A stretch of 64,000 nt of DNA. Source: CAVRXQ01 sp963838845 (GTDB lineage: Bacteria; Actinomycetota; Acidimicrobiia; Acidimicrobiales; Bog-793). Shown piece by piece: positions 35,008-43,680 of this stretch (within the stretch, counting starts at the first letter, position 1; every line of letters begins with the position of its first letter). The stretch lies in the NCBI GenBank assembly GCA_963838845.1, contig CAWISR010000003.1, forward strand, positions 868,001 through 932,000, given 5' to 3'. Under the pieces are notes generated by a model, which saw only the letters and a program-made list of their open reading frames with translations, had not been told where the DNA came from and made no database searches. The position numbers were made by a program, and so were the translations under genes.

Positions 35008-36399
35008 ATGCGCGACCACTTTGCGACGAGATTGAATCTGGCACGCGAACAGGCGAGGCGAGAGCTGGTAACGGACTCGGAAACCTTCGCCGAGGGAGAC
35101 CGGCGTGGGCCGATCAAGGTCGTCGTGGCGGACGTCGAGGATCTGCGCGAAATCGGGAGCGAGCGTGCCGCTGGGGGCCGGTACGCAGCTGCTTGGTGCC
35201 TGTGTCGCCGTAACCGTTCTCCGATAGGACTGCTCGAACTCGACTTCGATTCTGGAGTCATCAGCGCGGACGAGCTCGCCGATCGGGTTGCGCCTCTCGT
35301 CGCGAATGCGCCAGCGGTATCCCCACCACCGCCTGATCACGATCTACCGCTCGCCTCGGTGGTCGTTCCGAGCCTGCTCGCGAGGGAGGACAACCTTCGA
35401 GACTGCCTCGGCGCGCTCTCCGCGCTCGACTACCCGCGGTACGAAGTGTTACTTGTCGACAATCGATCCGTGGACGCCGGAAAACCGCCGGAATGGGTAT
35501 CTGAGTACCCGGGGGTCGAATTGATTTCCGCATCTCGTCCGGGAATTTCTGAAGCGCGCAACGCCGGGCTGGCGGTGGCGAGGGGCGACTTCGTGGCGTT
35601 CACCGACGACGACGCCGTCGTCGATTCGGGATGGTTGAAGTCGATCGCGGCGCGCTTTGCGCTGCACCCCGAAGAAGTCTGCGTCTGTGGCATTGCGATG
35701 CCGCGCGAGCTCGAAACACCCGCGCAGCTCCGATTGGAGGTTTTCACAGGTGGCTTCGGACCGCGCTTTTGTTCGCCCGCGACCCGGAGGCTTCTCGGTG
35801 ATTCTGCGGGAGGTCGAATCCGGCGCCCGCAAGTCGGCGAGTTCGACGAAACCGGGCGGCTGCGACGGACCTTCCCCTTGTACCGGGCGAGCACATTTGG
35901 CGCCGGTGTCAACATGGCGTTTCGCACCGATGCGCTCCGAGCCATCGGCGGATTCGATCCCCACCTCGGCACCGGCACACGGACCATGGCCGGTGAGGAT
36001 CACAAGGCGTTCATCCAGCTCGTCTGGCGGGGCGAAAGCGTGGGGCTCGAACCCGCCGCGCTCGTATTCCACACCCACCGGCGGGACGACGACGCCCTTC
36101 GTCGTCAGATTCTTGGGTGGGGGACCGGCATCGGCGCGATGTTCTGCGCCGCTGCGCTCGAAGATCCCCGCCATCTCCTCGCGCTCGCAGCGACCGCGCC
36201 ACATTTCGTAGGGGTCAGCGCCCGCTCCTACTCATCGAGACGCAAGCTCAAGTCGTCGGGGTCCGCCGCGGGAGACGACCTCCTACGCGAGCTCGCCCGG
36301 CTTGAGCTGCGCGGCGTCGCCACAGGCCCAGCGATTTACCTGTGGTCCCGCTTCGCGGCACGCAGGCGCCGTGCGAAGAGCTCTAGCGTCTCATCGTGA
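35008..36399 (+). CDS. Family 2 glycosyltransferase with extra N-terminal domain (copy A)
   Basis: The 463-residue protein has an N-terminal domain of about 105 residues (GPIKVVVADVEDLREIG, RSPIGLLELDF) and then a GT2 domain: LASVVVPSLLAREDNLRDCL, YEVLLVDNRS, GISEARNAGLAVARGDFVAFTDDDAVV with the DDD metal site, and GGFDPHLGTGT. A C-terminal WGTGIGAMF helix region follows. It is clearly paralogous to 37376-38737 and shares the GT2 core with 43652. The ATG at 35008 is preferred; a TTG at 34981 right behind the GH16 stop is possible. Its stop overlaps the next start (GTGA), showing translational coupling. The N-terminal domain was not recognised as any named family. Confidence 0.85.
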   Translation: MRDHFATRLNLAREQARRELVTDSETFAEGDRRGPIKVVVADVEDLREIGSERAAGGRYAAAWCLCRRNRSPIGLLELDFDSGVISADELADRVAPLVANAPAVSPPPPDHDLPLASVVVPSLLAREDNLRDCLGALSALDYPRYEVLLVDNRSVDAGKPPEWVSEYPGVELISASRPGISEARNAGLAVARGDFVAFTDDDAVVDSGWLKSIAARFALHPEEVCVCGIAMPRELETPAQLRLEVFTGGFGPRFCSPATRRLLGDSAGGRIRRPQVGEFDETGRLRRTFPLYRASTFGAGVNMAFRTDALRAIGGFDPHLGTGTRTMAGEDHKAFIQLVWRGESVGLEPAALVFHTHRRDDDALRRQILGWGTGIGAMFCAAALEDPRHLLALAATAPHFVGVSARSYSSRRKLKSSGSAAGDDLLRELARLELRGVATGPAIYLWSRFAARRRRAKSSSVSS

Positions 36400-37367
36400 C
36401 GAAGCTTCCTCGGGCCAGCGTTGTGATCCCGTGTTACAGCGAGGACCGCTGGGATCACACTCTGCGCGCGATCGCCTCGGCGCGCGCGCAAACCCACGCT
36501 CCAGAGCAGGTGCTTGTGGTCGTCGACCACAACGATCGCCTGGCGTCCCGACTCCGTGCTGAAGTCGACGGTGCCGTCGTGCTCGAGAATTCTCTCGAGC
36601 GCGGCGTGTCCGGCGCGCGAAACAGTGCCGCGGCGAGAGCGACTGCACCGATCATCGCGTTCCTCGACGACGACGCGGCAGCGCGACCGGAATGGCTCGC
36701 GTGCCTCGTAAACCCGTTCTCGGACCCGCTGGTCGTCGGGACTGGCGGCGCCATCGTCCCGGAATGGGAACGGTCGGCTCCGCGCTGGTTCCCACCGGAG
36801 TTCGCATGGGTCGTCGGTGGATCCTTACCGGGTTTGCCGACGACGCAGGCGCCGGTGCGAAATGTCTGGAGCGCCAACATGGCGGTGCGCGCCGCCGTCT
36901 TTGAGAAGGTTTCGGGATTCCGGCGCGATTATGGCAAGGTCGGCACGGTCGCGCGGCCGGAGGATACCGATCTCTGCATCCGGATGGGAAAGGTTGTCGA
37001 TGGTGGTCATTGGGTCTACGTGCCCGAGGCGATTGTGGATCACTTCGTACCTGCCGAGCGGGCCTCTTTGCGATACTTCCTCCAGCGCTGCCGAAACGAG
37101 GGATGGGCCAAGGTCCACCTCGCCCTCCTGCTTGGCGGCACCGACGACCTCGGTCCCGAGCGCGACTACCTGCGCAAGACGGTGCCGCTCGCGATCGGGA
37201 ACCAGCTCCTGGCATCCGTTCGACAGCGCAGGGCCGATCGACTCGCGGTCGCCGGGACGATGATCCTCGGCCTGGGTGCGGCCGCAGTCGGCGCCGGTGA
37301 TGCAGTTGCACGAAGCCTTGTTGATCGCACGTCGCACCGCTCCGCTTCGAGACGCGTTCGCGCGTAG
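36396..37367 (+). CDS. Family 2 glycosyltransferase
   Basis: The 323-residue enzyme starts directly with the GT2 fold: PRASVVIPCYSEDRWDHTLRAI, QVLVVVDHND, GVSGARNSAA, and IIAFLDDDAAARPEW as metal/nucleotide site. It continues with NMAVRAAVFEKVSGF and ARPEDTDLCIRMG, where the Asp-rich ED motif is the likely catalytic base region. A hydrophobic stretch near residues 285-305 could be a membrane-associated helix. It overlaps the upstream glycosyltransferase by four bases (GTGA), and eight bases separate it from the next one. The three transferases are thus probably made from one message for assembly of the repeat unit. Confidence 0.87.
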   Translation: MTKLPRASVVIPCYSEDRWDHTLRAIASARAQTHAPEQVLVVVDHNDRLASRLRAEVDGAVVLENSLERGVSGARNSAAARATAPIIAFLDDDAAARPEWLACLVNPFSDPLVVGTGGAIVPEWERSAPRWFPPEFAWVVGGSLPGLPTTQAPVRNVWSANMAVRAAVFEKVSGFRRDYGKVGTVARPEDTDLCIRMGKVVDGGHWVYVPEAIVDHFVPAERASLRYFLQRCRNEGWAKVHLALLLGGTDDLGPERDYLRKTVPLAIGNQLLASVRQRRADRLAVAGTMILGLGAAAVGAGDAVARSLVDRTSHRSASRRVRA

Positions 37368-37375
37368 CAATACTC

Positions 37376-38737
37376 GTGCAACGCGATACTTCTGGCGTGG
37401 AGCTCGCTGGCCGTCCTGACCGCCGCGAGTCACGTCGCTACCCGATCAAGGTCGTTCTCGCGGACGCGGAGGCGCCGCCTGAGATCACACCTGAACGTGC
37501 CGAAGGGGGCCGTTACCGTTCGGCATTGGTCTATTTCCGCGAAGGTCGACGGCCGATCGGCAGGTTCGAGGTCGAACTTGATCGCGGAACCCTGTCGTCC
37601 TCAACTGTGGGCGACGCCATCCGAATCCGGCTCCGGCCCGACGGGAATCGCGTTACCCCCGCTCCGGTGCCTGGTTTCGAGCCGAATGCCGAGGTGTCGT
37701 TGCCCTTTGCGAGCGTGGTCATTCCGACGCTCTGTAGCCGCATCGACGATCTCAGTCGCTGCATCGAGGCTCTCAATAAACAGGACTATCCGGACTACGA
37801 GATCGTCGTCGTCGACAATCGGCTGCACCCCGATGAACGTGGTGATGATCGGCTGACCCCCATTCGCGACGCTCCTCGGGTCAGAGTTGTGAGCGAGCGA
37901 ATCCCTGGCATCTCGGCGGCGAAGAACCGGGGCGTGGTCGCCGCGCGAGGTGAGGTTGTCGCGTTCACCGACGATGACATCGTCGTCGACGAAGGCTGGT
38001 TACGGGGGCTCGTCACTCCACTGGCAGTCGACGCAACGGTCAACATCGTCGCGGGCCTCGTTCTTCCGAAGGAACTGGAGACCGAACCTCAGGGGTGGTT
38101 CGAGGAATACACCGGTGGATTCAGCCACGGCTTCGATTCGCTCGTCTATGTTCCGGTCCGCGACTCTCGATTCGGTAGACGGGAGCGGGTTCGCTCTGTG
38201 CAGTGCAAGGATGCGGCGTCGGGAGAAATTCGAGGGGATCTTTCGGTGTACAGCGCCGCGGTGCGCGCCGCGGCGGGAGGCAGCTCGGCGATTCGGAAAG
38301 CGCTGTTCGATGAGCTCGGCACGTTCGATGTGAGCCTCGGGACCGGCACTCCGACCGGGGGCGGCGAGGATCTCGCCTTCTGTGCGAGGGCGCTTTGGGC
38401 TGGAAATTCCGTTCGATATGAACCGACTTCCATCGCATTTCATGCCCACCGGCGCACGTATCCCGAATTGGTGCGCCAAGTGCGAGCATGGGGGACCGGG
38501 CTCGTCGCGATGCTGACCTCACTGATCTGGAGCGATCCCGCACTGATTTTCGGCCTCATGGCCCGAGCGCCGGACGCGATGTTGAAGGTGCTGCGGCGAG
38601 CCGAGCTCCGCAAGGATGCCGAGGCGTTACCGGGTGGTTTTCCCGTGCGTCTGCGTTGGCACGAGCTGTTCGGTATGGCCCTCGGTGGTCCGGCCTACGT
38701 CGTCAGCCGCATTGAAAACCGGCGACGCGGCGCCTGA
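37376..38737 (+). CDS. Family 2 glycosyltransferase with extra N-terminal domain (copy B)
   Basis: The 453-residue protein is a paralogue of 35008-36399. Its first 100 residues carry YPIKVVLADAEAPPEIT, GGRYRSALVYFREGRRPIGRFEVELD, and its GT2 part has FASVVIPTLCSRIDDL, DYEIVVVDNR, GISAAKNRGVVAARGEVVAFTDDDIVV and GTFDVSLGTGTPTGGGEDLAF. The conserved WGTGLVAML tail is shared with copy A. The start at 37376 (GTG) lies eight bases after the previous stop. The N-terminal domain occurs twice in this operon and in diverged form at 41865-43652; it could bind an acceptor or partner protein (speculative). Confidence 0.86.
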   Translation: MQRDTSGVELAGRPDRRESRRYPIKVVLADAEAPPEITPERAEGGRYRSALVYFREGRRPIGRFEVELDRGTLSSSTVGDAIRIRLRPDGNRVTPAPVPGFEPNAEVSLPFASVVIPTLCSRIDDLSRCIEALNKQDYPDYEIVVVDNRLHPDERGDDRLTPIRDAPRVRVVSERIPGISAAKNRGVVAARGEVVAFTDDDIVVDEGWLRGLVTPLAVDATVNIVAGLVLPKELETEPQGWFEEYTGGFSHGFDSLVYVPVRDSRFGRRERVRSVQCKDAASGEIRGDLSVYSAAVRAAAGGSSAIRKALFDELGTFDVSLGTGTPTGGGEDLAFCARALWAGNSVRYEPTSIAFHAHRRTYPELVRQVRAWGTGLVAMLTSLIWSDPALIFGLMARAPDAMLKVLRRAELRKDAEALPGGFPVRLRWHELFGMALGGPAYVVSRIENRRRGA

Positions 38738-38850
38738 CGCATGCTCGAAATCGAGAATCTTCTGGCGGCTGTTGCATTTACGCCAGTCGACGATCCTGGG
38801 TAAAGACATTGACAACACCTTCACATGAAGGCGGAGGGGAGATTCCTCGT

Positions 38851-39666
38851 TTGGAGCACCGTTCCGAACTTGCCGTCCTGATGTACCACGACGTCGGACC
38901 TCGGTCATCGAATCCTCAATTCCGAGATTTCGTCGTCGAGCCCCAGCTGTTCGCCGAACACCTCGCGGCGCTTTCGGATGCCGGGTTCGTAACCGAACCG
39001 GTGAGCCGACTGTGTGACCTCGAGCGATCGAGCTCGCCTGAGATGCCAGTCTTCATCACGTTCGACGACGCTTACCTGAGTCTCATGGAGAACGTGCTGC
39101 CGCCTCTCACAAACCACAACATGACGGCAACTGTTTTCGTTCCGACGGCGTATGTCGGTGGGCGCGCCGAATGGCTGGATGTGATTGGAGAGGGCGATCG
39201 CCGCATTCTCGGTTGGCATGACCTGCGTGACATGCGAGCGAGCGGGGTCGAGTTCGGCGGCCACGGCCATGAACATCTCCAGCTCGACCTCCTCTCGAGC
39301 GGTCGACTCGTCTCCGAAACCGAGAAGAGCCGGGCAGTTCTTGAGGATGGATTCGGAGAACCGATCCGCGCTTTCGCGTACCCGTTCGGTTTCCACAGCC
39401 GCCGAGTGCGTGAGGAAGTCCGGCGCTGTGGCTACGAGGTGGCCTTCGAAGTCGGCGACGACCTCTACACGCCGTCATCTGACCGGCATTATTCGATCAA
39501 ACGCATCCAGGTCGGGCCGGACATGGCACCGGACGAGTTGATTGCGGTCATTCGACGCGGTCGGTCATCGCCGCTCGTTCGACGCGCGCGTTTGCGTCTC
39601 GGGCCAGCATTACGAATTGCCCAGCGCCAACGGCGCAAATGGAGGGCGGGATCAGCCGCCAATTGA
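38851..39666 (+). CDS. Polysaccharide deacetylase (NodB homology)
   Basis: The 271-residue protein has the carbohydrate esterase 4 motifs: AVLMYHDVGP, FITFDDAY with the catalytic base Asp and metal Asp, GGHGHEHLQLDLL with the two metal-binding His, and AFAYPFGFHSRRV. Relatives remove acetyl groups from N-acetyl sugars in peptidoglycan, chitin-like or exopolysaccharide chains. There is no signal peptide, so it may act in the cytoplasm on lipid-linked or nucleotide sugars, or be exported unconventionally. The TTG at 38851 has GGAGGGGAG nine bases upstream and is chosen over TTG 38809. It follows the glycosyltransferase run by 113 bases, which include a short inverted repeat (38762-38786). Confidence 0.85.
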   Translation: MEHRSELAVLMYHDVGPRSSNPQFRDFVVEPQLFAEHLAALSDAGFVTEPVSRLCDLERSSSPEMPVFITFDDAYLSLMENVLPPLTNHNMTATVFVPTAYVGGRAEWLDVIGEGDRRILGWHDLRDMRASGVEFGGHGHEHLQLDLLSSGRLVSETEKSRAVLEDGFGEPIRAFAYPFGFHSRRVREEVRRCGYEVAFEVGDDLYTPSSDRHYSIKRIQVGPDMAPDELIAVIRRGRSSPLVRRARLRLGPALRIAQRQRRKWRAGSAAN

Positions 39667-39975
39667 GACCGGAACGTTCGGAACCGTCAGATTCATCTCG
39701 CAGGCTCGGATTCACCGAAACTGCCGTCGACTAATCTGCGCTCTGGAGTGCACAAGGCGAACTCGGGAATCGCACGCGAGAACCGATCGATGTCCGTGAA
39801 CCGCAAGCAGGTCTCTTGGCGCATGGAGCGCGGCGAAACATTGAACGGTCCGAGATTTTGAGGGGTTCGTAGGGATGGAACGGCGGCGTGCGACGGACCA
39901 TGCGATCGTGATCCACAGCCTGACCAGCGTGACCGGACCCGGCCGCGCGATCCGTGTTGAGCCGCACGTCGACCG
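39667..39975. other. Intergenic region, nothing recognised
   Basis: The 309 bases between the deacetylase and the SDR gene contain no convincing reading frame, repeat or hairpin. A promoter for the SDR gene is presumed. Confidence 0.4.
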
Positions 39976-40956
39976 ATGAAGAGAACCGTTCTTGTTACCG
40001 GCGGACATGGCTACATCGGCGGTCGAGTGTGCGCACACCTTGCGCGAGACCTCGAACTCGCGATCACGGCGACGACGTCCAACAAAGGCACGGTTCCTTC
40101 GGCGCCTGGAATCGCGCTCACGTATCTGGAGCTGACTGATAGCGCCTCAATGAGGCGTGCGTGCGCCGGGGTGAATGTGGTCGTGCACCTCGCGTCGCCG
40201 AATGAGGTCGTGTCCGCCGCGGATCCGGAACGAGCCATGACAGAGACGGGACTCGGAACGCTGATGTTGCTCAACGCGGCGATCGATGCCGGTGTTGAGC
40301 GGTTCGTCTACTTCTCCACCGCTCACGTATACGGCGCTCCCCTCGAGGGCCGCATCAATGAAATGACGCTTCCTCGTCCGGTGCACCCGTACGCGATTGC
40401 CCATCGCGTCGCTGAGGACTGGGTGCTTGCCGCGCATGACGCCGGGAAGATTACCGGCGCTGTTCTCCGGCTCTCGAATGCCGTTGGCGCACCGATGAGC
40501 GCCGAAGTGGACCGCTGGACCCTCGTCGCTGCCGACCTGTGCAGGCAAGCCGTCGAGAAGGGCGAATTGACGCTTCGCTCTTCGGGCTCCGCGTATCGGG
40601 ACTTCATTCCGCTCTCCGATGTCGCCCGTGCGGTCGAATGGGCGATAGAGACCCCATCTGATGTGATCGGCAACGGACTCTTCAACCTTGGCGGAGCGAA
40701 CACGTTGAGTGTTCTCGAGCTTGCCGAGATGATCCAACGACGTTGCGAGACGGTTCTCTCGTATCGCCCGAAGATCTCGCGACCGTCATCCAACAGCAGC
40801 GAAGCAGTCCGGCCGTTGGCGTATCAGATCGACAAGATCGTTGGTTGCGGGTTCACGTTGACCGGGAACCTCGAGCAAGAGATCGATGCAACGTTGCGAC
40901 TCTGTCGAGGCTCTTTCGCGCCGGCCGTCGATTTAGTTGGTGGCCCGAACGGGTAG
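39976..40956 (+). CDS. NAD-dependent epimerase/dehydratase family protein with His in place of the catalytic Lys
   Basis: The 326-residue protein has an extended-SDR fold: the Rossmann motif TGGHGYIGG (8-16), VVHLASP, FVYFSTAHVYG, and SDVARAVEWAI followed by FNLGG near the C-terminal substrate-binding part. The active-site pair is odd: Tyr139 is present in PYAIAHR, but position 143 is His where Lys is expected, so the usual YxxxK is broken. It may have altered chemistry, bind NAD structurally only, or be inactive. Relatives interconvert nucleotide sugars. It ends the plus-strand group of the polysaccharide locus and is convergent with the LicD gene. Confidence 0.82.
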   Translation: MKRTVLVTGGHGYIGGRVCAHLARDLELAITATTSNKGTVPSAPGIALTYLELTDSASMRRACAGVNVVVHLASPNEVVSAADPERAMTETGLGTLMLLNAAIDAGVERFVYFSTAHVYGAPLEGRINEMTLPRPVHPYAIAHRVAEDWVLAAHDAGKITGAVLRLSNAVGAPMSAEVDRWTLVAADLCRQAVEKGELTLRSSGSAYRDFIPLSDVARAVEWAIETPSDVIGNGLFNLGGANTLSVLELAEMIQRRCETVLSYRPKISRPSSNSSEAVRPLAYQIDKIVGCGFTLTGNLEQEIDATLRLCRGSFAPAVDLVGGPNG

Positions 40957-40972
40957 ACGCTGAGTGAGAAGA

Positions 40973-41040
40973 GTCGACCGCGACCGCTGAGGCCGCGATG
41001 CGACCCCTCATTGCTGAACGCTCAAGGTCGCGGCGTCGAC
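40973..41040. terminator. Long-range inverted repeat between convergent genes
   Basis: GTCGACCGCGACC (40973-40985) pairs with GGTCGCGGCGTCGAC (41026-41040), with a 2-base bulge and a 40-base loop. It separates the SDR and LicD genes. It may be a bidirectional terminator, but no T-tract is seen. Confidence 0.4.
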
Positions 41041-41067
41041 GAGATACGAGCGAAGTCTCCGGCGGAT

Positions 41068-41784
41068 TCAAGCTCCGTCGCAGCTTCCGTCCCAAGTCAT
41101 TGCCGTTGCCACCCGGGGCATGCGCTCGACGATCGCTGGGCTGTCGAGTCCCGTGTTCCATGCATGACCTTTGGACGCTGCATCCCACGGCACCTCCCAG
41201 TCGCCGTACAGGGCAGCGAGTTCAGCCTGGTGGTCCGCCGGCTTCCACCACCAACGCCGGAGGAAAGAGATTCTCTCGAGCGGGCCGTCTGGGAGCTTGC
41301 CGGACACCTGCCAACTCGCGCCGTCGAAGTCGAAATACCCCGTGAACCAACGGGATCCGCCCTCGCTGCGGTATTCGACGAAGTCGAACTGCGAGCCGTC
41401 TTTCCAAAAGGACCACAACGTCGTTCGTCCTTCGTTGTCTCGCCATCGACGGAAGGGCAGGAAGCCAGCAGCGATGAGATCGGGTACCAGAGCACAGAAG
41501 ATCTCGCGGTCGTCACTTCGCATGCCGAAATCGGCGTCTTTGTAGTCATGCGGTAGGACGCCTCCGTGCCTGGCCCAGCCGAGTAGGAGGCCGCCTGACA
41601 CCCAGAAACGGTCACCAACGCCGTGTTCGACGAGGAAGTCGTTCAGCGTTCGAAGATTTCGTTGGAAGACGAACCGATGAAGGGTTCTTCGCAATCTCGA
41701 GTGCTCAGGGATGAATGCGCGAACGAGCTTGTGCAAGATCAGCGTCGTCGACACGCCGGGCTGAGGAGGAGCGTCCTCCGTCAT
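41068..41784 (-). CDS. LicD-family (fukutin-like) transferase
   Basis: The 238-residue protein shows the LicD nucleotidyltransferase-fold motifs: FWVSGGLLLGWARHGGVLPHDYKDADFGM, where the DxD-like acidic residues bind metal, FRRWRDNEGRTTLWSFW and FDFVEYRSEGG with a further acidic residue. Founding members attach phosphocholine to surface glycans; others transfer ribitol phosphate or other phospho-groups, so it probably decorates the polysaccharide made here. The ATG at 41784 (GGAA nine bases before) is preferred over 41808. It is the last gene of the minus-strand trio with GT2 and GH16. Confidence 0.83.
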   Translation of the reverse strand: MTEDAPPQPGVSTTLILHKLVRAFIPEHSRLRRTLHRFVFQRNLRTLNDFLVEHGVGDRFWVSGGLLLGWARHGGVLPHDYKDADFGMRSDDREIFCALVPDLIAAGFLPFRRWRDNEGRTTLWSFWKDGSQFDFVEYRSEGGSRWFTGYFDFDGASWQVSGKLPDGPLERISFLRRWWWKPADHQAELAALYGDWEVPWDAASKGHAWNTGLDSPAIVERMPRVATAMTWDGSCDGA

Positions 41785-41864
41785 TTGTCGTACTTCCACC
41801 ATGAACATTTTGTCATCGGCGCCAGTTGTCCTCGCGGCATCTCTTCGCGAGACGTATCTGGTGT

Positions 41865-43652
41865 TCAGGCGGTATTACGCGCCGCGCCGTGAGAGCTCCA
41901 CCAATAGCGAAATGCTCCGGAAATCAGGCCCATCGCCTCTGTAAACGCCATGCGCACTCCCGGCCGCCGAGGTGCGATCGCGTTCGTCGCTTGCCGTCGC
42001 CGAATGAAGAACGAATCCGCATGCGAGATGCCGTGCCGCACCAGGGCCTTGCGGAGATCTCGCTCGCCGAAGTGTTTTGCAAAGTAAGCCCCGAGGCCGT
42101 GACCGTAGTCATAGATCTGCCCACGAAGGCGCGCCGGATCGGCTGGGCGCGTGCGCCAGACAAGCGCCGATGGGAGATAACAGATGCGACCTCCCGCCGA
42201 GAGGAGGCGTACGAAGATGTCGAGATCCTCACCGCCTCGGCCCTCACTGCCGACGCCGAGTCGAGCATCGAAGCCTCCGATCTTCTCGACCGCCGTCGCG
42301 CGAACGGCAAAGTTCGCTCCTGAGCCGAAGACCCCCGCGTTGAACGGATAGAGGGGGAGGGGGAGGCGGTGGTCGTCGAGGTCGTAGCGACGTGGAACGA
42401 AGGCCTCTCCCCAGGAGATTCTCGTATCGAAGTACCGCTCGGAGGCAGTCCCCAACGCGACGGAAGCGACAAGCCCGGTGACGCAAACCACGTCTGGGTC
42501 CAATGCGAAACCCGCGGCTAGCGCGGTCGGCCAGCCGGGATCCACAGATACGTCGTCGTCAGTGAAAGCCACGTGATCAAATCGCGCAACCGACAATGCG
42601 TGGTTGCGCGCGTTTGACAGACCGACATTCGGTTCACAGCTGTAGCGAATTCGAGGATCGAGTTCTGCGAGGGCCGTCACGAGAATCCGCGTCTCGTCGT
42701 CGATCGGCGCGTTGTCGACGACGAGGATTTCCAATCGATCTCCATTGGCCTTTTGAAGGGAGCGAAGGCATTCGCCTAAGAGATCGACGTGGCTCCGCGT
42801 GCACACCGCGATTGTCAACCCGTCGACACCCGTGGTCGGGAATCGCCTTGGACAGGCGGCTCGCGCGAACCAGAGGTCGGAGGTCATCGGGTCTTCTGCA
42901 ACCGCGTCGCAGGCGACGTGACCCTGAATCGCCACTTCGAGCGCGGCCGCCGCCTCCGCTCTCGTTCGTCTGCCGAGCGTTCTCCTCGGGTTGGCTGGTA
43001 CGTCGACGTATCCCAACGGCGCCCGGTGCATACGGACGAGCAACCTGGCGCGTTCGTCGGCAGTCAGACGGGATCCATTCAGACCGATGATCGCTTCCGC
43101 ACCGTCGATGTCCACGAGCCCGACACACATCGAGGTTGCGCCGTCGGCCTTTACCGATCGCTGGCGACCGAGGGCGCTGACGCGCGCCTGCGGCGGGACC
43201 AGCTCGTGCCGGCGCGCAACTCCGACACCGAGCCCCACCGCGCTCAGCCAAGCTTCGAATTGAAACAGCACCAACGGATGCCACGAGTGAGCCCACAGAA
43301 AGACCGTGGCGAGGAGGCCGACGGCGACGAGGCTCAGTACCAGCGACATCGCCACCTCTGACCAGCGCGCGAGGGTCGGCCAGTTGCTCACGATTGCCCG
43401 GCCGGGGACGAAGGCGGCGAATCCCACTGCAAGAAGAAGCCGAGCGGCCCCCGTCGCGTTGGCGTAGACCAACGACAGCAGCCCGAGGACATCGAGGAGC
43501 GCAAAAAAGTCGAGCAGGTCGCTCCGGCCCACGAACGGCGCGGCGCGAGTGTCATCAGGCTGTAACACCTGATCAGTCTGTCCCACGAACGAACTCCGCA
43601 GTGCGCTTCCGAAGCGGTCGCGTGCGTCAAGCCCGTGCCGCGCCCAGCTCAT
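41865..43652 (-). CDS. Family 2 glycosyltransferase with N-terminal membrane region
   Basis: The 595-residue protein (ATG at 43652) has a hydrophobic region of about four helices (residues 45-145: LLDFFALLDVLGLLSLVYA to LVLFQFEAWLSAVGLGV), a middle domain resembling the N-terminal domain of the two GT2 proteins at 35008 and 37376 (LVRMHRAPLGYVDVPAN), and a GT2 domain. The latter has LTIAVCTRSHVDLLGECLRSL, EILVVDNAP, GLSNARNHALSVARFDHVAFTDDDVSV and GGFDARLGVGSEGRGGEDLD. It thus seems to be a membrane-tethered member of the same group. It starts 28 bases after the GH16 gene and is followed by LicD. Confidence 0.85.
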   Translation of the reverse strand: MSWARHGLDARDRFGSALRSSFVGQTDQVLQPDDTRAAPFVGRSDLLDFFALLDVLGLLSLVYANATGAARLLLAVGFAAFVPGRAIVSNWPTLARWSEVAMSLVLSLVAVGLLATVFLWAHSWHPLVLFQFEAWLSAVGLGVGVARRHELVPPQARVSALGRQRSVKADGATSMCVGLVDIDGAEAIIGLNGSRLTADERARLLVRMHRAPLGYVDVPANPRRTLGRRTRAEAAAALEVAIQGHVACDAVAEDPMTSDLWFARAACPRRFPTTGVDGLTIAVCTRSHVDLLGECLRSLQKANGDRLEILVVDNAPIDDETRILVTALAELDPRIRYSCEPNVGLSNARNHALSVARFDHVAFTDDDVSVDPGWPTALAAGFALDPDVVCVTGLVASVALGTASERYFDTRISWGEAFVPRRYDLDDHRLPLPLYPFNAGVFGSGANFAVRATAVEKIGGFDARLGVGSEGRGGEDLDIFVRLLSAGGRICYLPSALVWRTRPADPARLRGQIYDYGHGLGAYFAKHFGERDLRKALVRHGISHADSFFIRRRQATNAIAPRRPGVRMAFTEAMGLISGAFRYWWSSHGAARNTA

Positions 43653-43680
43653 CTGCCGACGAGATGTCGAGGACGGATCC

